The notes under the pieces: generated by a model
Told to the model about the DNA's origin: nothing
The model's database searches: none
The model's input: only the letters and a program-made list of their open reading frames with translations
Translations under genes and position numbers: made by a program
In this document: positions 12,805-23,389 of the stretch, piece after piece
Position numbering within the stretch: the first letter of the stretch is position 1
How the letters are laid out: each line of letters opens with the position of its first letter
DNA from: Ectobius pallidus
Lineage: Eukaryota > Arthropoda > Insecta > Blattodea > Ectobiidae
Assembly: GCA_964059195.1 (NCBI GenBank)
Contig: CAXKWD010000013.1
Location: 24,404,611 to 24,468,610 of the forward strand
Length of the DNA stretch: 64,000 nt
Reading direction: 5' to 3'

Positions 12805-13790
12805 AATGGGGGTTGAACTAAAGCAGTCGTATGGAACTTGCTTATAATGGTAATTAAAACATTCTCGGTGATCAGCTGTTAGTTAAGTTCTCGTCTGTTG
12901 CGAAAGATGGCAGGTGACGGCGAGCAGGGAGTTCAGGATTTTTGTTCCGTTTTAACCTCAGTGCGAAGCACATTGATACACATTAAAAGAACTCAGTTTA
13001 GTACAATATTAAAATAAATACGAACAGAATACTGATTTTATTTAAAAATAGGTTTTTTACTGTGCAGTTTGAATTTTCTGCTTTCGCTGTTTGAAGAGTG
13101 TTCCGTGTACGATACCAATCGATACCACAACAGTGTTACAACTAAATCTGTATAAAAATGGATACCATTATGCTACTATGTCACATGTAATGAGCTTATT
13201 GTAGAATAAGAAATAAAATATCTTTCCTGAACAGCAGTTAATGCAGTCTATTGTTATAAATGTTTAAAAGAATATTTTATACTTTATGAAATATACCTTT
13301 TTCTGCTTTATTCTTTGTTGAACATATTACTCAAGTACAGTTTTGTCACGGGAATCTTTTATGCAATGTATTTTTTGTTAGACCATAATCGGTGTGTTAT
13401 CGATTATTTTCGAACACGAGACGATCTTGAGGACTTGAAAGTAGGAGCTGAAAACTACGTAATAGATAGACTGTATTTAAAATAAAATCAATTCAGTTCG
13501 TGTTAATTTTAATATCATACTAAAACTAATTCAATTCTTGTTCTGAAAATCCGTTGATTTCAAGAAATCAACAATATGGTAGCTTCGATTTTACCGATGC
13601 CATGACCTGCCATCTCTCGTAAAAGACAATATCTAATACAATCAGCTTACGCGAAGGGCATGGTTGGCTCGTTACCGTTTGAGTAAATCTAAAATTTCAA
13701 AATTCAAAAAATAGAGTAATTATGGTCGAACAAAAACAGTCTTATGCAACTTGCCTATAATGCTAATTAAGATACTTGCATGAAATTTAA
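12805..13790. repeat. Composite dispersed repeat (modules A and B) with internal inversion
   Basis: Module A (landmarks GAACTAAAGCAGTCGTATG, AACTTGCTTATAATGG, TAATTAA) lies plus-strand at about 12812-12866 and again at 13722-13785. Module B (landmarks AGATGGCAGGT, TTAGTACAATATTAAAAT, then GATACCATTA) lies plus-strand at 12903-13195 and minus-strand at 13395-13635. The two B copies face each other as a large imperfect inverted repeat around a spacer of about 200 bp. The same modules recur at 62404-62940, and a piece of A at 47405-47460. No terminal repeats or target duplications could be fixed. Confidence 0.6.
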
Positions 13791-13804
13791 TGAAAATTAT
13801 GTGC

Positions 13805-14225
13805 CATATTTCAGAGGCTGAAGTCGCTCCGCTCTTTAAATCCCACATCACCTGATATCGTTTTATCCGATAGAGAATTCGCGTTTTATAAGTAATCAAT
13901 CGTGATTTTTCTGAAATACAACATATTCGTATTATGCAGTTAGCCAATGTGGCAGTCCTGTGCTCTATTGGGAAAATTGATGGATTGTAATGTTCGGAGA
14001 ACATACATTTTTGTCAACTTAAGTAGAAACATTATACGAATTAATTACTCAAAATGAAAGATCTTTCAAAACATCTTGGCATCCATCGTACAACCACAGA
14101 AGTTCAGTGGATGATAAAAATACACAGTATTTCGTTGATTATTTAAGCAATGCGAATTTTTTAGCAGATAAAAATATTAGATGGGATGAGGTTTAAAAAG
14201 CGGAGCGACCGCTGCCTTTTAACGC
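13805..14225. repeat. Imperfect inverted-repeat element
   Basis: Arms at about 13812-13850 and 14182-14222 share GTCGCTCCGCT(C/T)TTTAAA read in opposite directions, enclosing about 330 bp with no recognisable protein. This suggests an old MITE. Flanking duplications were not resolved. Confidence 0.45.
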
Positions 14226-15545
14226 AGATACGCCTATCGTCCTTTTAAAAGGACAGCATAATCCGTTTTAATATTTAGTGCCCTATGTTGGTAGGAATGG
14301 GATTTTTTTGACAACAATGCATAGGCTGCAGGAAACAGTTGGAGAATGCATTTTTTTTTACAACTGGGTAAAATATTATGTAACTTTCAGGACTTACAAA
14401 CCCAGTAGGGCTCCAAAAATTATACATGTTAATTAAGAGTACTTGTAAACTTTAAAACGTAGAGAACGTGTTAATTAGGGTCAATAGTTTAATTTTTTGC
14501 AAAAAAACGAAAAACGCAATTTTTATTAAAGTCTTCCGAAATTCCATTCATGTTCTCATTTAACTTGATATAAATTAAATTTAATGCTTTCATTTACTTA
14601 ACATTGCTTAGGTAAGCATCACATTCCTCTTCAGGTGGGATTTTTTTGCTCGTTACCTTCATGCAGTGTACTGATTAAGTGTTCAGCTTTAATAAAGATA
14701 ATCTACAAAAGTAATTTTTATTTCATGGTTACCTTGGAAAGAAAGACAATTTTAAGAAAAAGGTGCAAGTTGTGCACATTGCGGTTAATTTACCCTTATA
14801 GCCCATAAATTGGACTATAGTATAATAGTTTTTATCGATGTATTCGTATGAGCATTTTTAATAAGCCAATTTAAAGATTTTCAAAAATTAAAAATTAATT
14901 ATTTTCGAGAAGAATACAAATTAATATTATGAATACACAAACCTCTAAATCTGTATATATACATATTACATAGACATAAACTTCTTAGTTTCATATACTT
15001 AGGAATAAATTATGCAGTTGGAATAGAATCATCCATCCAGTTGTTCACATTTCCTAAAATCCACTGACCAAACTTACTGAGAAATCAACAGCTTGACGCT
15101 GGGCGCGAAGTCAGCAGGTTTTCATTCAACTTTGAAGATGTGTCAGGCTGCCTTATAATAGATTACCTAAATTTAGACGTCCATTCGTGATACTGGGCAT
15201 GTTTACAGTATTATCTAACTATGTCTAATTATTTTTACAAGGTTGACCAAAATACATTTTGTTTCGCTTGATTCTCGTTTTGGAGCACTGTGCTTCGTTT
15301 GAAAACTAATATACATACTTTCAAAGTACTTCAGGAAAGAGCAGTTAATTTGTTCGGATTAATGTATTTAAGTCCAGGTATAGGCCTACTGATATCACAA
15401 ATGTAACGTTCTCACACTTGAACTTTCACTTAAGTGTGATGCTGCTATCTGCATTTTAAATAATGATTATACTTCTGAAAATTCTCAAATATAAGTTACA
15501 TTCACATCAAAATCTAACAAACCATAATACGAGCAGAAAAAATAT
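14226..15545. other. AT-rich non-coding stretch
   Basis: No gene, RNA or repeat that I can support; only short AT-driven frames. Confidence 0.55.
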
Positions 15546-16248
15546 TTGGGATACTCAAATATTACCACTTCTGTTCGGGAGTCTGTTCTCTTTACCAACG
15601 AATCCCAGTTTGCCTTATATTCAGTAGATGGAGGAAACCATGGATGGAGAATACATGAAGAACGCAATGTACCATGTACAATGTTACCAAGGATGCCTTT
15701 CAAAGGAAGCTCAATAATGGTGCGAGCTCGCATTTCTATTGCAGTTCACATTGAGTTTGCTTTCATAGTCAACGGCACAATGAATAAGGATTGATACATT
15801 AAAGAGTGTAGGCCTATAATTCTTCATGTTGAGCCTTATACTCCGTTTATTGGTAATGACTTTCTGTTAATGCACGACAGTGCAGCGTCACATTCCAAAA
15901 AGAAGAAATTGCCAGAAGACATTCATAAGAAACACTCCACATAGCCTGCAAGAGGTCAATCTAGCCTGAGATGGCAGTACGCATAATTCATATGAATGTA
16001 GTTCAATAAAATGTAACAAATTTGCAGAAATCTGTTAGAAGCAAAGTGTTCTTGAAATTCAGTGTGTGACAACAATGGATCTTCTTCTTCGTAACTGTTG
16101 GTGTTATGAAGTGATGTACATTTTTTGTTTAGTATAGTAAGATTGTACCTCAATAACCTAACGACCATTAAGACCATATTGATGACACATTGGCTAAATT
16201 TAGAGTGAAAAATTCGGGTGTCCCAATTTTCTTTCTTCCGCCAGTGTA
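15546..16248 (+). pseudogene. Tc1-like transposase fossil with 3' terminal repeat
   Basis: Plus-strand translation gives VLFTNESQFALYSVDGG, where family members have VLFTDESRF: the first catalytic Asp has become Asn. Then come GSSIMVRARIS (family: GGSVMVWAGIS) and, after a stop, FLLMHDSAASH (family: QDNARPH, second catalytic Asp retained). The third catalytic residue region is not recognisable. The right end, GTGTCCCAATTTTC through CTTCCGCCAGTG followed by TA, looks like a Tc1-type terminal repeat. No matching left end was found, so the element is 5'-truncated. Stops at 15792 and later show it is inactive. Confidence 0.85.
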
Positions 16249-17159
16249 TAAGGGCCTATACTTAATTCAGAATCCGTTACTTTCGGAATAAAGGATCTAA
16301 TAATTATCTGCTCACAATGTATAATGAATTATCACAACATTTTGAAAGATAAAAAAGCACTTAGGGACTTCAGAGGGAAAATCTAAAATCTTAGCTTTGG
16401 AAGGAAAATAAGTCGTCTACTTTATGAGCTTCATTTTGTTTTGTAAACCATTTGTTTAATTCTTATATTTAAATTGTTCAAATGTTTATTGTAACATTTT
16501 GTATAGCAATTTGTATTTGTGAGCGTTGCTCGTGGGGTCTCATAGTTATTTATGATACAAGTGGTATAAGAGAGATTTCATTTTTCGAGCAGGTATGCTT
16601 GAGAAACGAGCCCATAGGGCGAGTAAAGCAATCCAACGAAAAAGAAAAAAAATTACCATTTGTATCATACACTTTTTTAAGACAGCGGTTAATATTTGTG
16701 AAATAATAATAATAAATAATAATAAATAATAGAGTCATTATAATGAATTACATATGTGGAATCATATTGGAGTCTCGAAGCTGCCCTGTCATCTAATGCA
16801 AACTACTGCAGCCAGAGGTTATTTATTTTCTGGTGCACGGCTGACAACATTATGAATGGCGTCTACAACGTTTTTCAACTATACCAAGTATGACGATTTT
16901 TGCCACCATCGCATCGTGAGAAATTTAACATTTCAAGAGGTATCATTAATTTGAACACTTTCTCTTTTTATCAAACTGAGTCTTTTTAAATTAATAATAA
17001 CCGATATTGTTAACTAAAAAGTATTTTCCATGTGATTGAAGTCAATGTGGGTTACAGTGGATTTTTAACACTAGTGCGATAGTATGCAACTTCTTCCCTA
17101 GTGTGTTTTAGAATGTCTATTTTTGCTTCGGTCTGTCTAAAACTGTAAAAAAAATTCTA
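16249..17159. other. Non-coding stretch
   Basis: Nothing supported apart from an (AAT)n-type microsatellite at about 16704-16731. Confidence 0.5.
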
Positions 17160-17405
17160 GAGTGATAGGGAAAAAGCGAATAAGTCAAAATACGAAAGTT
17201 TTAATAGAGACAAATAACAATTTATTTCCACAGCATTGTTACAATATTTAGTTCAGTCCACCAGATATTTTTACACAGTATCTTATACTAAGTAAAAATA
17301 AATGGATGGGCTGATCTAAAAAGTGTAACAAAGTTGTACAAATTAATTTTTTTGTCTTTCCTGAAACTCTGGTATTTTGACTTATTCGCGTTTTCCCTAT
17401 CACTC
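17160..17405. mobile_element. TA-flanked MITE (246 bp)
   Basis: Terminal inverted repeats of about 34 bp begin GAGTGATAGGGAAAA at both ends (one mismatch within AAGCG/ACGCG) and continue through GCGAATAAGTCAAAATAC. TA lies immediately outside each end (17158-17159 and 17406-17407), the target duplication known for the Tc1/mariner superfamily. The interior is AT-rich and non-coding. Confidence 0.88.
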
Positions 17406-17407
17406 TA

Positions 17408-18461
17408 GAAATATAATACTAACAAAATAAAAAGCGCATAAGTTGTGACGAATTAATGAATAAATGAATGAATATATGAGTGAATATACATGAGTGAGTA
17501 ATTTAATGAGTGAGAGTGCGAGAGAACTAGAATACACATGTGAAGATTTGAAATATCACTTAGACCTGCGGCACTGGAGTTAAACTGGGTGGTCATACTG
17601 AATTTCGAAGTGTTTGATAAGAGAGCGTTTGTTGTGTTTACGCCCGGCACGTAGCATTATCTGAGTAGTGAATGTAAACACTGGAGGAGCTTCAGTCACA
17701 ATATTTAAATTGCAATGATTCACAACCTGAGGGGCGCGGCAGGAATTGCAAATGTTCCGTTAGCATATTTATCTGCAAGTTTCGTTTGTTTATTCCGCAA
17801 CACACACGAACCACCAAACATATGAGAGGACACAGAAAACACCGCATCTCCATCCAATCTGCCTCTCTCCATGAAGAGCAAGTGGGTCATGCGGTTTGCA
17901 TTCACTAGTCTCGAATTCATTCCGTAATGCGGACTCACCTGACCAGGTAGGCCTATTGTTACTTTCATACCTCTTAATCGTTTTAGTTTCCCGTAGCCAT
18001 TCTGGTCTTGCGAAAAATGTACTGGTCACTTTTCGGTAACAATGGGCAGAATCGAATGATTTTAATAATCGAATATCTGCTCTCGAGTAATACAAAGAAT
18101 CGAATTCGAGTGCTCGCAATGCAATTCGAGATATAACTCTTGTCGCTAGTCGAGAAGTAAAGAACTCTAAAAACTGACAAAACCTATGCTATTGGTTCCC
18201 GCAATGGGTGTGTTAGTTTCAAGCAGCGTTGCTGAGATAATGCGTTAATCTTATTGCACTTCTACAATACAATTATTTATTTGTCTAAAACATATTTCAA
18301 TTATTAACTACGATGTGACAGTGTTGTGTGTTCAATGAATTATTCATCACTGCTGTCGCAATCATGGACTCGAGTTATTAAAATAATTATAAAAATAGTT
18401 TACAAGAACTTCTGCCAATTTTTTATTTTATTTTGAGAGGTTAATCTGACAACATTGTAAC
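17408..18461. other. Unassigned stretch left of the first LTR
   Basis: Contains (ATGAGTGA)-like degenerate tandem words at 17450-17520 and several overlapping open frames on the minus strand between 17720 and 18180, none of which I recognise. No splice-supported exon was identified. Confidence 0.45.
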
Positions 18462-18756
18462 ATATTGTCACAAAGCCCAGGAAAGCCTAGAAACTGATAG
18501 AAGAAGGACTCGGCCGGAAGGCGCTAGAATTAGAGACATCCAGAATGGGACGGCCCTCTTATTGCTGATTGGAGCCGCGCGCCGACGGGTGCGGCCTACT
18601 CCCTGGCACGGCGCGGTGAGGGACGGTGCGCGCTCGTGGGAGGGGCCAGAGGTGGAGCCACGCGCTAAGGGCTGTGACGGCGCACCGCGCGGACATTCTA
18701 GACCATGCGCGGGCGGAGAGCTTTCCAGACCTCGACTCTGGAACATTCGTCGAGAC

Positions 18757-18763
18757 TATATAA
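18757..18763 (+). promoter_or_regulatory. LTR TATA box
   Basis: TATATAA sits in CGAGACTATATAAGGAGCG. Initiator-like CAGTT and TCAGT words follow about 30-36 bp downstream (18787-18795), the spacing expected of a pol II promoter. Confidence 0.75.
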
Positions 18764-19356
18764 GGAGCGGGAGCAACCGACGGAGGCAGTTCAGTCAGTC
18801 AAGGAGAGACAGTCAGTCAGTGAATGAAGAGAGTTCAGTGCAGTTCTGTACAGTGAAGAGTCCGTGAAGAGTCAGAGTCAGCGAGAGACAGTCCGTGAGT
18901 AGCGGCAAGCGTCAGCGCCAGAGGGTGAGCTGGACGGAGAGGACTGATCAGCGCGGCCTCAAGTGAGTGCGACTTGGGGAGCTGAAGAGCCGGTGACCGT
19001 AGAGACTAGTGTGACCGGAGGGACCCGCGAGCGGAAGACCTAGTCAACGGGGAACTAGTGACCGGAGAGAAGGGTGAACGGAGGGAACTAGTGAACGGAA
19101 GAGCTGGTGAGCTGATCTGGGCTGAGGCAGTGCCGTCCCTGGGAACTCTGCGCGACGGGTGGATCGTACAGCGGCAGCGAGGACTGTGGAGTTGACCGGC
19201 GCGACGTGGAATTATCTCGATTGGGAGTCCGCACAGTGTGTGCGAACGGAACAGTGCTGTAATTAGGACTGAGCACAGTGAGAGTGAGCACTGAACAGGA
19301 CAGTGAACTGTCGAATAGTCTGGAGTTTTCTGGCTGTATTGACAATTGTTGTAGGA

Positions 19357-19362
19357 AATAAA
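19357..19362 (+). terminator. LTR polyadenylation signal
   Basis: AATAAA lies 66 bp before the 3' end of the LTR and is preserved (as TTTATT on the plus strand at 51396-51401) in the second copy. Confidence 0.7.
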
Positions 19363-19432
19363 GAAACCTCCATCCTTCAATTATAAACTGGGTGTTCTGA
19401 TTTTGAACCCCGACGAGCCCTTGTTACAATAT

Positions 19433-20485
19433 ATTTGAATTCCGCTGGTCTTCGTCGTCTATATGTGTGATTTATTCAATTACTTACTAACAGTACTTAA
19501 AATATGAGTGTTAGTATTTCTTTCGGTTGGTGATTGAAGAAAACATAACTTCCTCTGCCTAAATAAAAGTTTTGCCTTTTAGTATAATATATTATATATG
19601 ACCTCCTCTTCATGTAAATTGGTTGTAAAAATAAAGAGAATGTTGTTACCACAACGCATTGCCACCCCGAAGGATACGTAACTCAGATAAAATCTTATTA
19701 ATGCACTCACGTAACTTTTATTCTAAGCGTGGCCAATACATCTTTCTCACTTCACTTTCTGACAAATACAATAAGATGCCATATTGCAAAGAGCACATAT
19801 TCAGTTGCCTGAACTTGATCCAAAGTTAATACTCACTAGGCAAGACTGAGTTACTACAAACAGTGGGTGGCTTTAACTAGGCCTACTCTTCACAGAATTT
19901 TTCTCTTTAAAATAGTTTCAAATAAACGTTTTAGCTCTTAGTTAAGCACCTCACGTATAAAATTTAAACAAAATCGCTAGACCTCTTTTGAGGAATAGAC
20001 TATCATGACAAACGAAATTTCCTTCATGTAAAGATGTGGCGGTTATTAAGTGGAAGTAGACGAAGTGAATGCAATGGTAGAATTCCATTCCATTCAATCT
20101 ACCATTACCGGTGATAGGTGTTTTCCTAGCTAGACTGCTCTCTAGCACTTCACGTAACTTCCCATCCAATCAAAGATCTAATTCGCTCAATTTTCATTGA
20201 ATTTGCTTTAACGCCTCCTAAAAAGAATGACAAAGACACACCCTCTTTTCTTTATATTCTAATCAGTTCTGGGACTCTGTACGCAGTGACATATCAATTA
20301 TATATATAAACATATGTTCGTGAAGTTAGGTTACAAGCTTGCCAACCTCAAAACGTTAATATTTAATTTTGGTGATTTTGAACTCATGCCTGACCTGTAG
20401 AAGGTGCTTGATAGTAATAGATTACTTTCACCTGGTGGTTACCAAAAGCTGTTAATGCTCATTGTGTGCCTTCATATTTTGGTTT
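19433..20485. other. Non-coding stretch
   Basis: No supported gene or repeat; AT-rich with scattered short frames. Confidence 0.5.
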
Positions 20486-20499
20486 GTTACTAAAAATGT

Positions 20500-20799
20500 C
20501 GCCGTAGCGTAGTGGTTGAGGCGCTGCGCTACAAACCGAAGGTCGCGGGTTCGATCCCCGATGAGGTCGTTGGAGTTTTTCAATTAGCCTAATCCTTCTG
20601 GTGGCACCTACGGCCCTGGGGTCGACTCAGCCTCTAACAGGAGTACCAGGAGCAATCCTGGGGGTAAAGGCGGCCGGTGCGTAAGGCTGACAACCTTACC
20701 ACCTTCGTGTGCCGAATGTCCAAAATCTGGGAGCCTCAACCTCCTGGAACCCTCTGGGTCTCCATGGCCTATATAGGGAACATTTTCCCTTCACTTTAC
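20500..20799 (+). mobile_element. tRNA-derived SINE, family B, with perfect 14-bp target duplication
   Basis: The 300-bp unit starts with a tRNA-like head: GCCGTAGCGTAGTGG (A-box region) and GGGTTCGATCCCC (B box). It ends without a poly(A) tail. It is bracketed by the perfect 14-bp repeat GTTACTAAAAATGT at 20486-20499 and 20800-20813, the mark of LINE-mediated retroposition. The body contains GGTCGACTCAGCC and a TATAGGGAACATTTTCCC hairpin-like segment near the 3' end. The perfect duplication suggests a comparatively young insertion. Confidence 0.92.
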
Positions 20800-20813
20800 G
20801 TTACTAAAAATGT

Positions 20814-22818
20814 AGCAGGCACAATTAGTAGCATCGCACTTAGTTCCTGGAAATTGATCTTGGGTTTGATAAAATAAATGAATGAATGAAGTGCTTTTAT
20901 TGTTAACAAGAAAAACTATCTTTTTACATTATCCGTTGCATGAGCCCTTAGGCTGTCCATGCTTTAACTGTGCACAAGCAAAAATGTATCCTAAAAGTAA
21001 AACTAAAAAAACACACAAACAGTTAAACACTAGTAAATATACAAACAAAACACCACACACACACTCCCCACCAAAAAATAGCACATACACCAGCAATACC
21101 CTTAAACACACCAACCAAATATATTTTACATACGGACTTGTACGGTAAGTAGTGCGGCGATGAGAGCCGTAAGGTAGGTTGCCGACATTGGGTACTGGAA
21201 ATTCGACTTTTAACAAAGGTAATATTAAGGGAAATGGATAAAAAAACCACCATTATTTTCCACATGAAAATATTCTAATAATTTTCCATTAAAATGTAAG
21301 TACTTTCTTTAATATATTATAACTTCAAACCAAATTGTAAATGCTATACATCTAATTTTTTTAGGGGTCAGTATCTGTAACCACTCTTTTTTTCCCCGAA
21401 GACTGATTAATAGATTCCTTTCTTCCTTCAATACTTCCGGTGAACGAATCAGAACGCTTTGTGTCTCACAAGTTACTTTTAGAAACCCAGACCGGCTTGA
21501 CCTTTACGCTTTAGATCAGCAGCACAATGTTCAGTGAGCTGGGATAATTGAAGACACAGTTGAGCAAAGATTACATGTACTTCCTTCCGGTAACCCGGAC
21601 AATTGTCCTTGTTCTGAAGATTCACGACTGCAGTCTCCCTTATAAAAAGATGTTCACTGCATCAATCATCAAAATACATAGAAAAGAAAGCAAGTCATCT
21701 TTAGAAACTACTGCTTCAAAAAAAAGCATAAAAAAGTTGTTTGAAAATGATAATATTCACGGAGATTTTTTCGATTAAATGTATTCTACAATTTAGTTTA
21801 CATACAACCGTTTTCAAAAATAAAGGGCCGACTCTTGTTCGATAGAAAATAAAGTTCTATGGAGCAGTTCACAAGTGTAAACGAACTTACAGTCACTGAT
21901 GTGCTATTTGTTCATAGGTAGTCGACCGTCTACAATGAATTTAACTTAAGAGTTTGGTGCACGACGTCTCAGCCTTCTGTAACGATGGTTTTGAATTTGA
22001 TTCCCGTTTATTAGTTTATAAACATTGCTACGCTAGTTTATAAAAAATTATGGACTATAGGCCTCTAAAAAGCGAACTTCCTACAAGAAAGCTTAAATCA
22101 AGGAAAAAATTGTATTTTCCTTAGAAGAAACAACAACAACAAAAATACCACAAGCAATACGAAAAAAATATTGTGTTTGGGATTGAGAAGCAATTCCAGA
22201 AAAATGTCTGTGATTGGGATTAGTAGACCTAACTTGTACGCTTGCTAAACATATGACCAGAAACTTGTGTACTAAATAGATGAAGATCGTTTTGAGATTC
22301 GTACGCACAACCTGTATTGCTCTCTCGTTTCGGAAGGTCAGCTATTGAACTACTTAATACTTTGATTGGTGATATAGGACAGCGTTAATACGCGTTGGCT
22401 CCAATGGATTTTATGTTTCTCAACTATATTCTTAATTCTTCAGATAACCTAGTGTTTCGAGAATCGAATCTCCCTTCGATTAAAAACGAATATTACAACC
22501 CTAAACAAAACAGTAATTTTCAATGTTTTAGTTATATGCAGAGGCAAGCCTTTGTGGTGACAATTATTTAAAAAAATCGCATAAACAATTTTAATCAGTG
22601 GAGTTTTCAGATGAATATTTTACAGGAAATTCGCTTTTAATTTCGTGCTAAGTTTTGAGCAGAACTAATGAGTGACTGAAATAAAAATGAACAGGTAACT
22701 AAAGTTACATTACTGTTGAAACCCCTTGTTTCCAAATCAAAATCTTTTATTTCAAACCAGTATCATTATGAATAGAATCAAATATCACATTATCAGACAT
22801 CGCCAAAATTGCAACATA
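20814..22818. other. Non-coding stretch
   Basis: Includes a short AATG tandem run at 20873-20889 and an AC-rich low-complexity tract at about 21000-21120 that produces long low-complexity frames on both strands. Nothing else supported. Confidence 0.55.
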
Positions 22819-23019
22819 TCAAGGTGTGACATTTTCATTCTTCGCAGTAAGATGTCCTTCTGTTCGATATTGTTCAAGGCGCTGGTCAAGCAAATTGGTG
22901 GTAAACCCCATCTTTTCTTTCACCAAACCCCTTGTAAAAACTTCTTTCACAAATGGCACAGCAGGCAGGGAAATTCCAAGAAAAAGCCGTAGTATACTCC
23001 ACCCATTTAATTTAAGTGT
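22819..23019 (-). CDS. Coding-like fragment, unknown protein
   Basis: An uninterrupted minus-strand frame of 66 codons ends at a TGA (22821-22819). It reads with a balanced composition and a plausible globular/amphipathic pattern: LRLFLGISLPAVPF, then VKEVFTRGLVKEKMGF, then TTNLLDQRLEQY and TEGHLTAKNEN. The overlapping plus-strand frame is also open (ending NLSV at 23021), so strand choice is uncertain. There is no clear acceptor at the left edge and no recognised domain. It could be an exon, a transposon remnant or chance. I considered a cytochrome P450 fragment because of the VKEVFTR-like stretch but see no diagnostic motif. Confidence 0.3.
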   Translation of the reverse strand, partial: TLKLNGWSILRLFLGISLPAVPFVKEVFTRGLVKEKMGFTTNLLDQRLEQYRTEGHLTAKNENVTP

Positions 23020-23219
23020 TTAAGCTACAGAAATGTGCCAATGTGCTCATCACAAGATGGAGGGCGTCGTGGTAGTTGCTTACATCGAAACGCTATAAAA
23101 GCACACGAACTGGCTTGCATGGGATAGAAATTGCTTTTTTAATCAATGGACATTTATATTATTTCAATTTACAAATAAGTTATGTTATATAAAATAATGT
23201 GTTTTCATTCAGCTTAAAG

Positions 23220-23385
23220 GCAGCATGTATTAATCACCACACGATGATGCCTTACGTGTCCAGTAACGAGCTGACGTTTTATCAGATAAAATTACATCCT
23301 TGCGATCCGAGGATTATAAGATAAACGAACGTGATTGGTCTATATCCCAGGAAATTCAAAACGTTATTAGTCAATATCAAACTCG
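23220..23385 (+). repeat. Dispersed repeat D, copy 1
   Basis: Matches 52915-53065 in the same orientation. Landmarks in order: TAACGAGCTGAC, AGATAAAATT, CATCCTTGCGA, AGATAAACG, ATTGGTC, AACGTTATT and a final GTATGAGTGGAAT. No terminal repeats were detected. Confidence 0.55.
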
Positions 23386-23389
23386 CGGC

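Larger units (their letters stand above)
18466..19428 (+). mobile_element. Solo LTR, copy 1 (963 bp), Ty3/Gypsy-like
   Basis: The unit begins TGTCACAAAGCC and ends CCCTTGTTACA, with the 4-bp direct repeat ATAT outside both ends (18462-18465, 19429-19432). It is strikingly GC- and CpG-rich against its surroundings. It contains a TATA box, a cluster of CAGTCAGT words at the likely start of R, and AATAAA near the end. A 935-bp copy lies inverted at 51330-52264. No primer binding site, polypurine tract or internal genes follow, so recombination between two LTRs has probably left this one alone. Insertion at ATAT with a 4-bp duplication is known for 17.6/297-type insect elements; assignment to that group is inference. 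The long open frames on both strands here are by-products of its composition. Confidence 0.9.

Noticed and set aside
15485..15733. 82-codon minus-strand frame
   Set aside because: Shadow of the Tc1 transposase fossil, whose plus-strand translation carries the family motifs.
21000..21216. Open frames on both strands in the AC-rich tract
   Set aside because: Low-complexity sequence (CACACA, AAAC) produces them.
22819..23019. Cytochrome P450 fragment
   Set aside because: A VKEVFTR-like stretch is not diagnostic; no heme-binding, ExxR or PERF motif is present.
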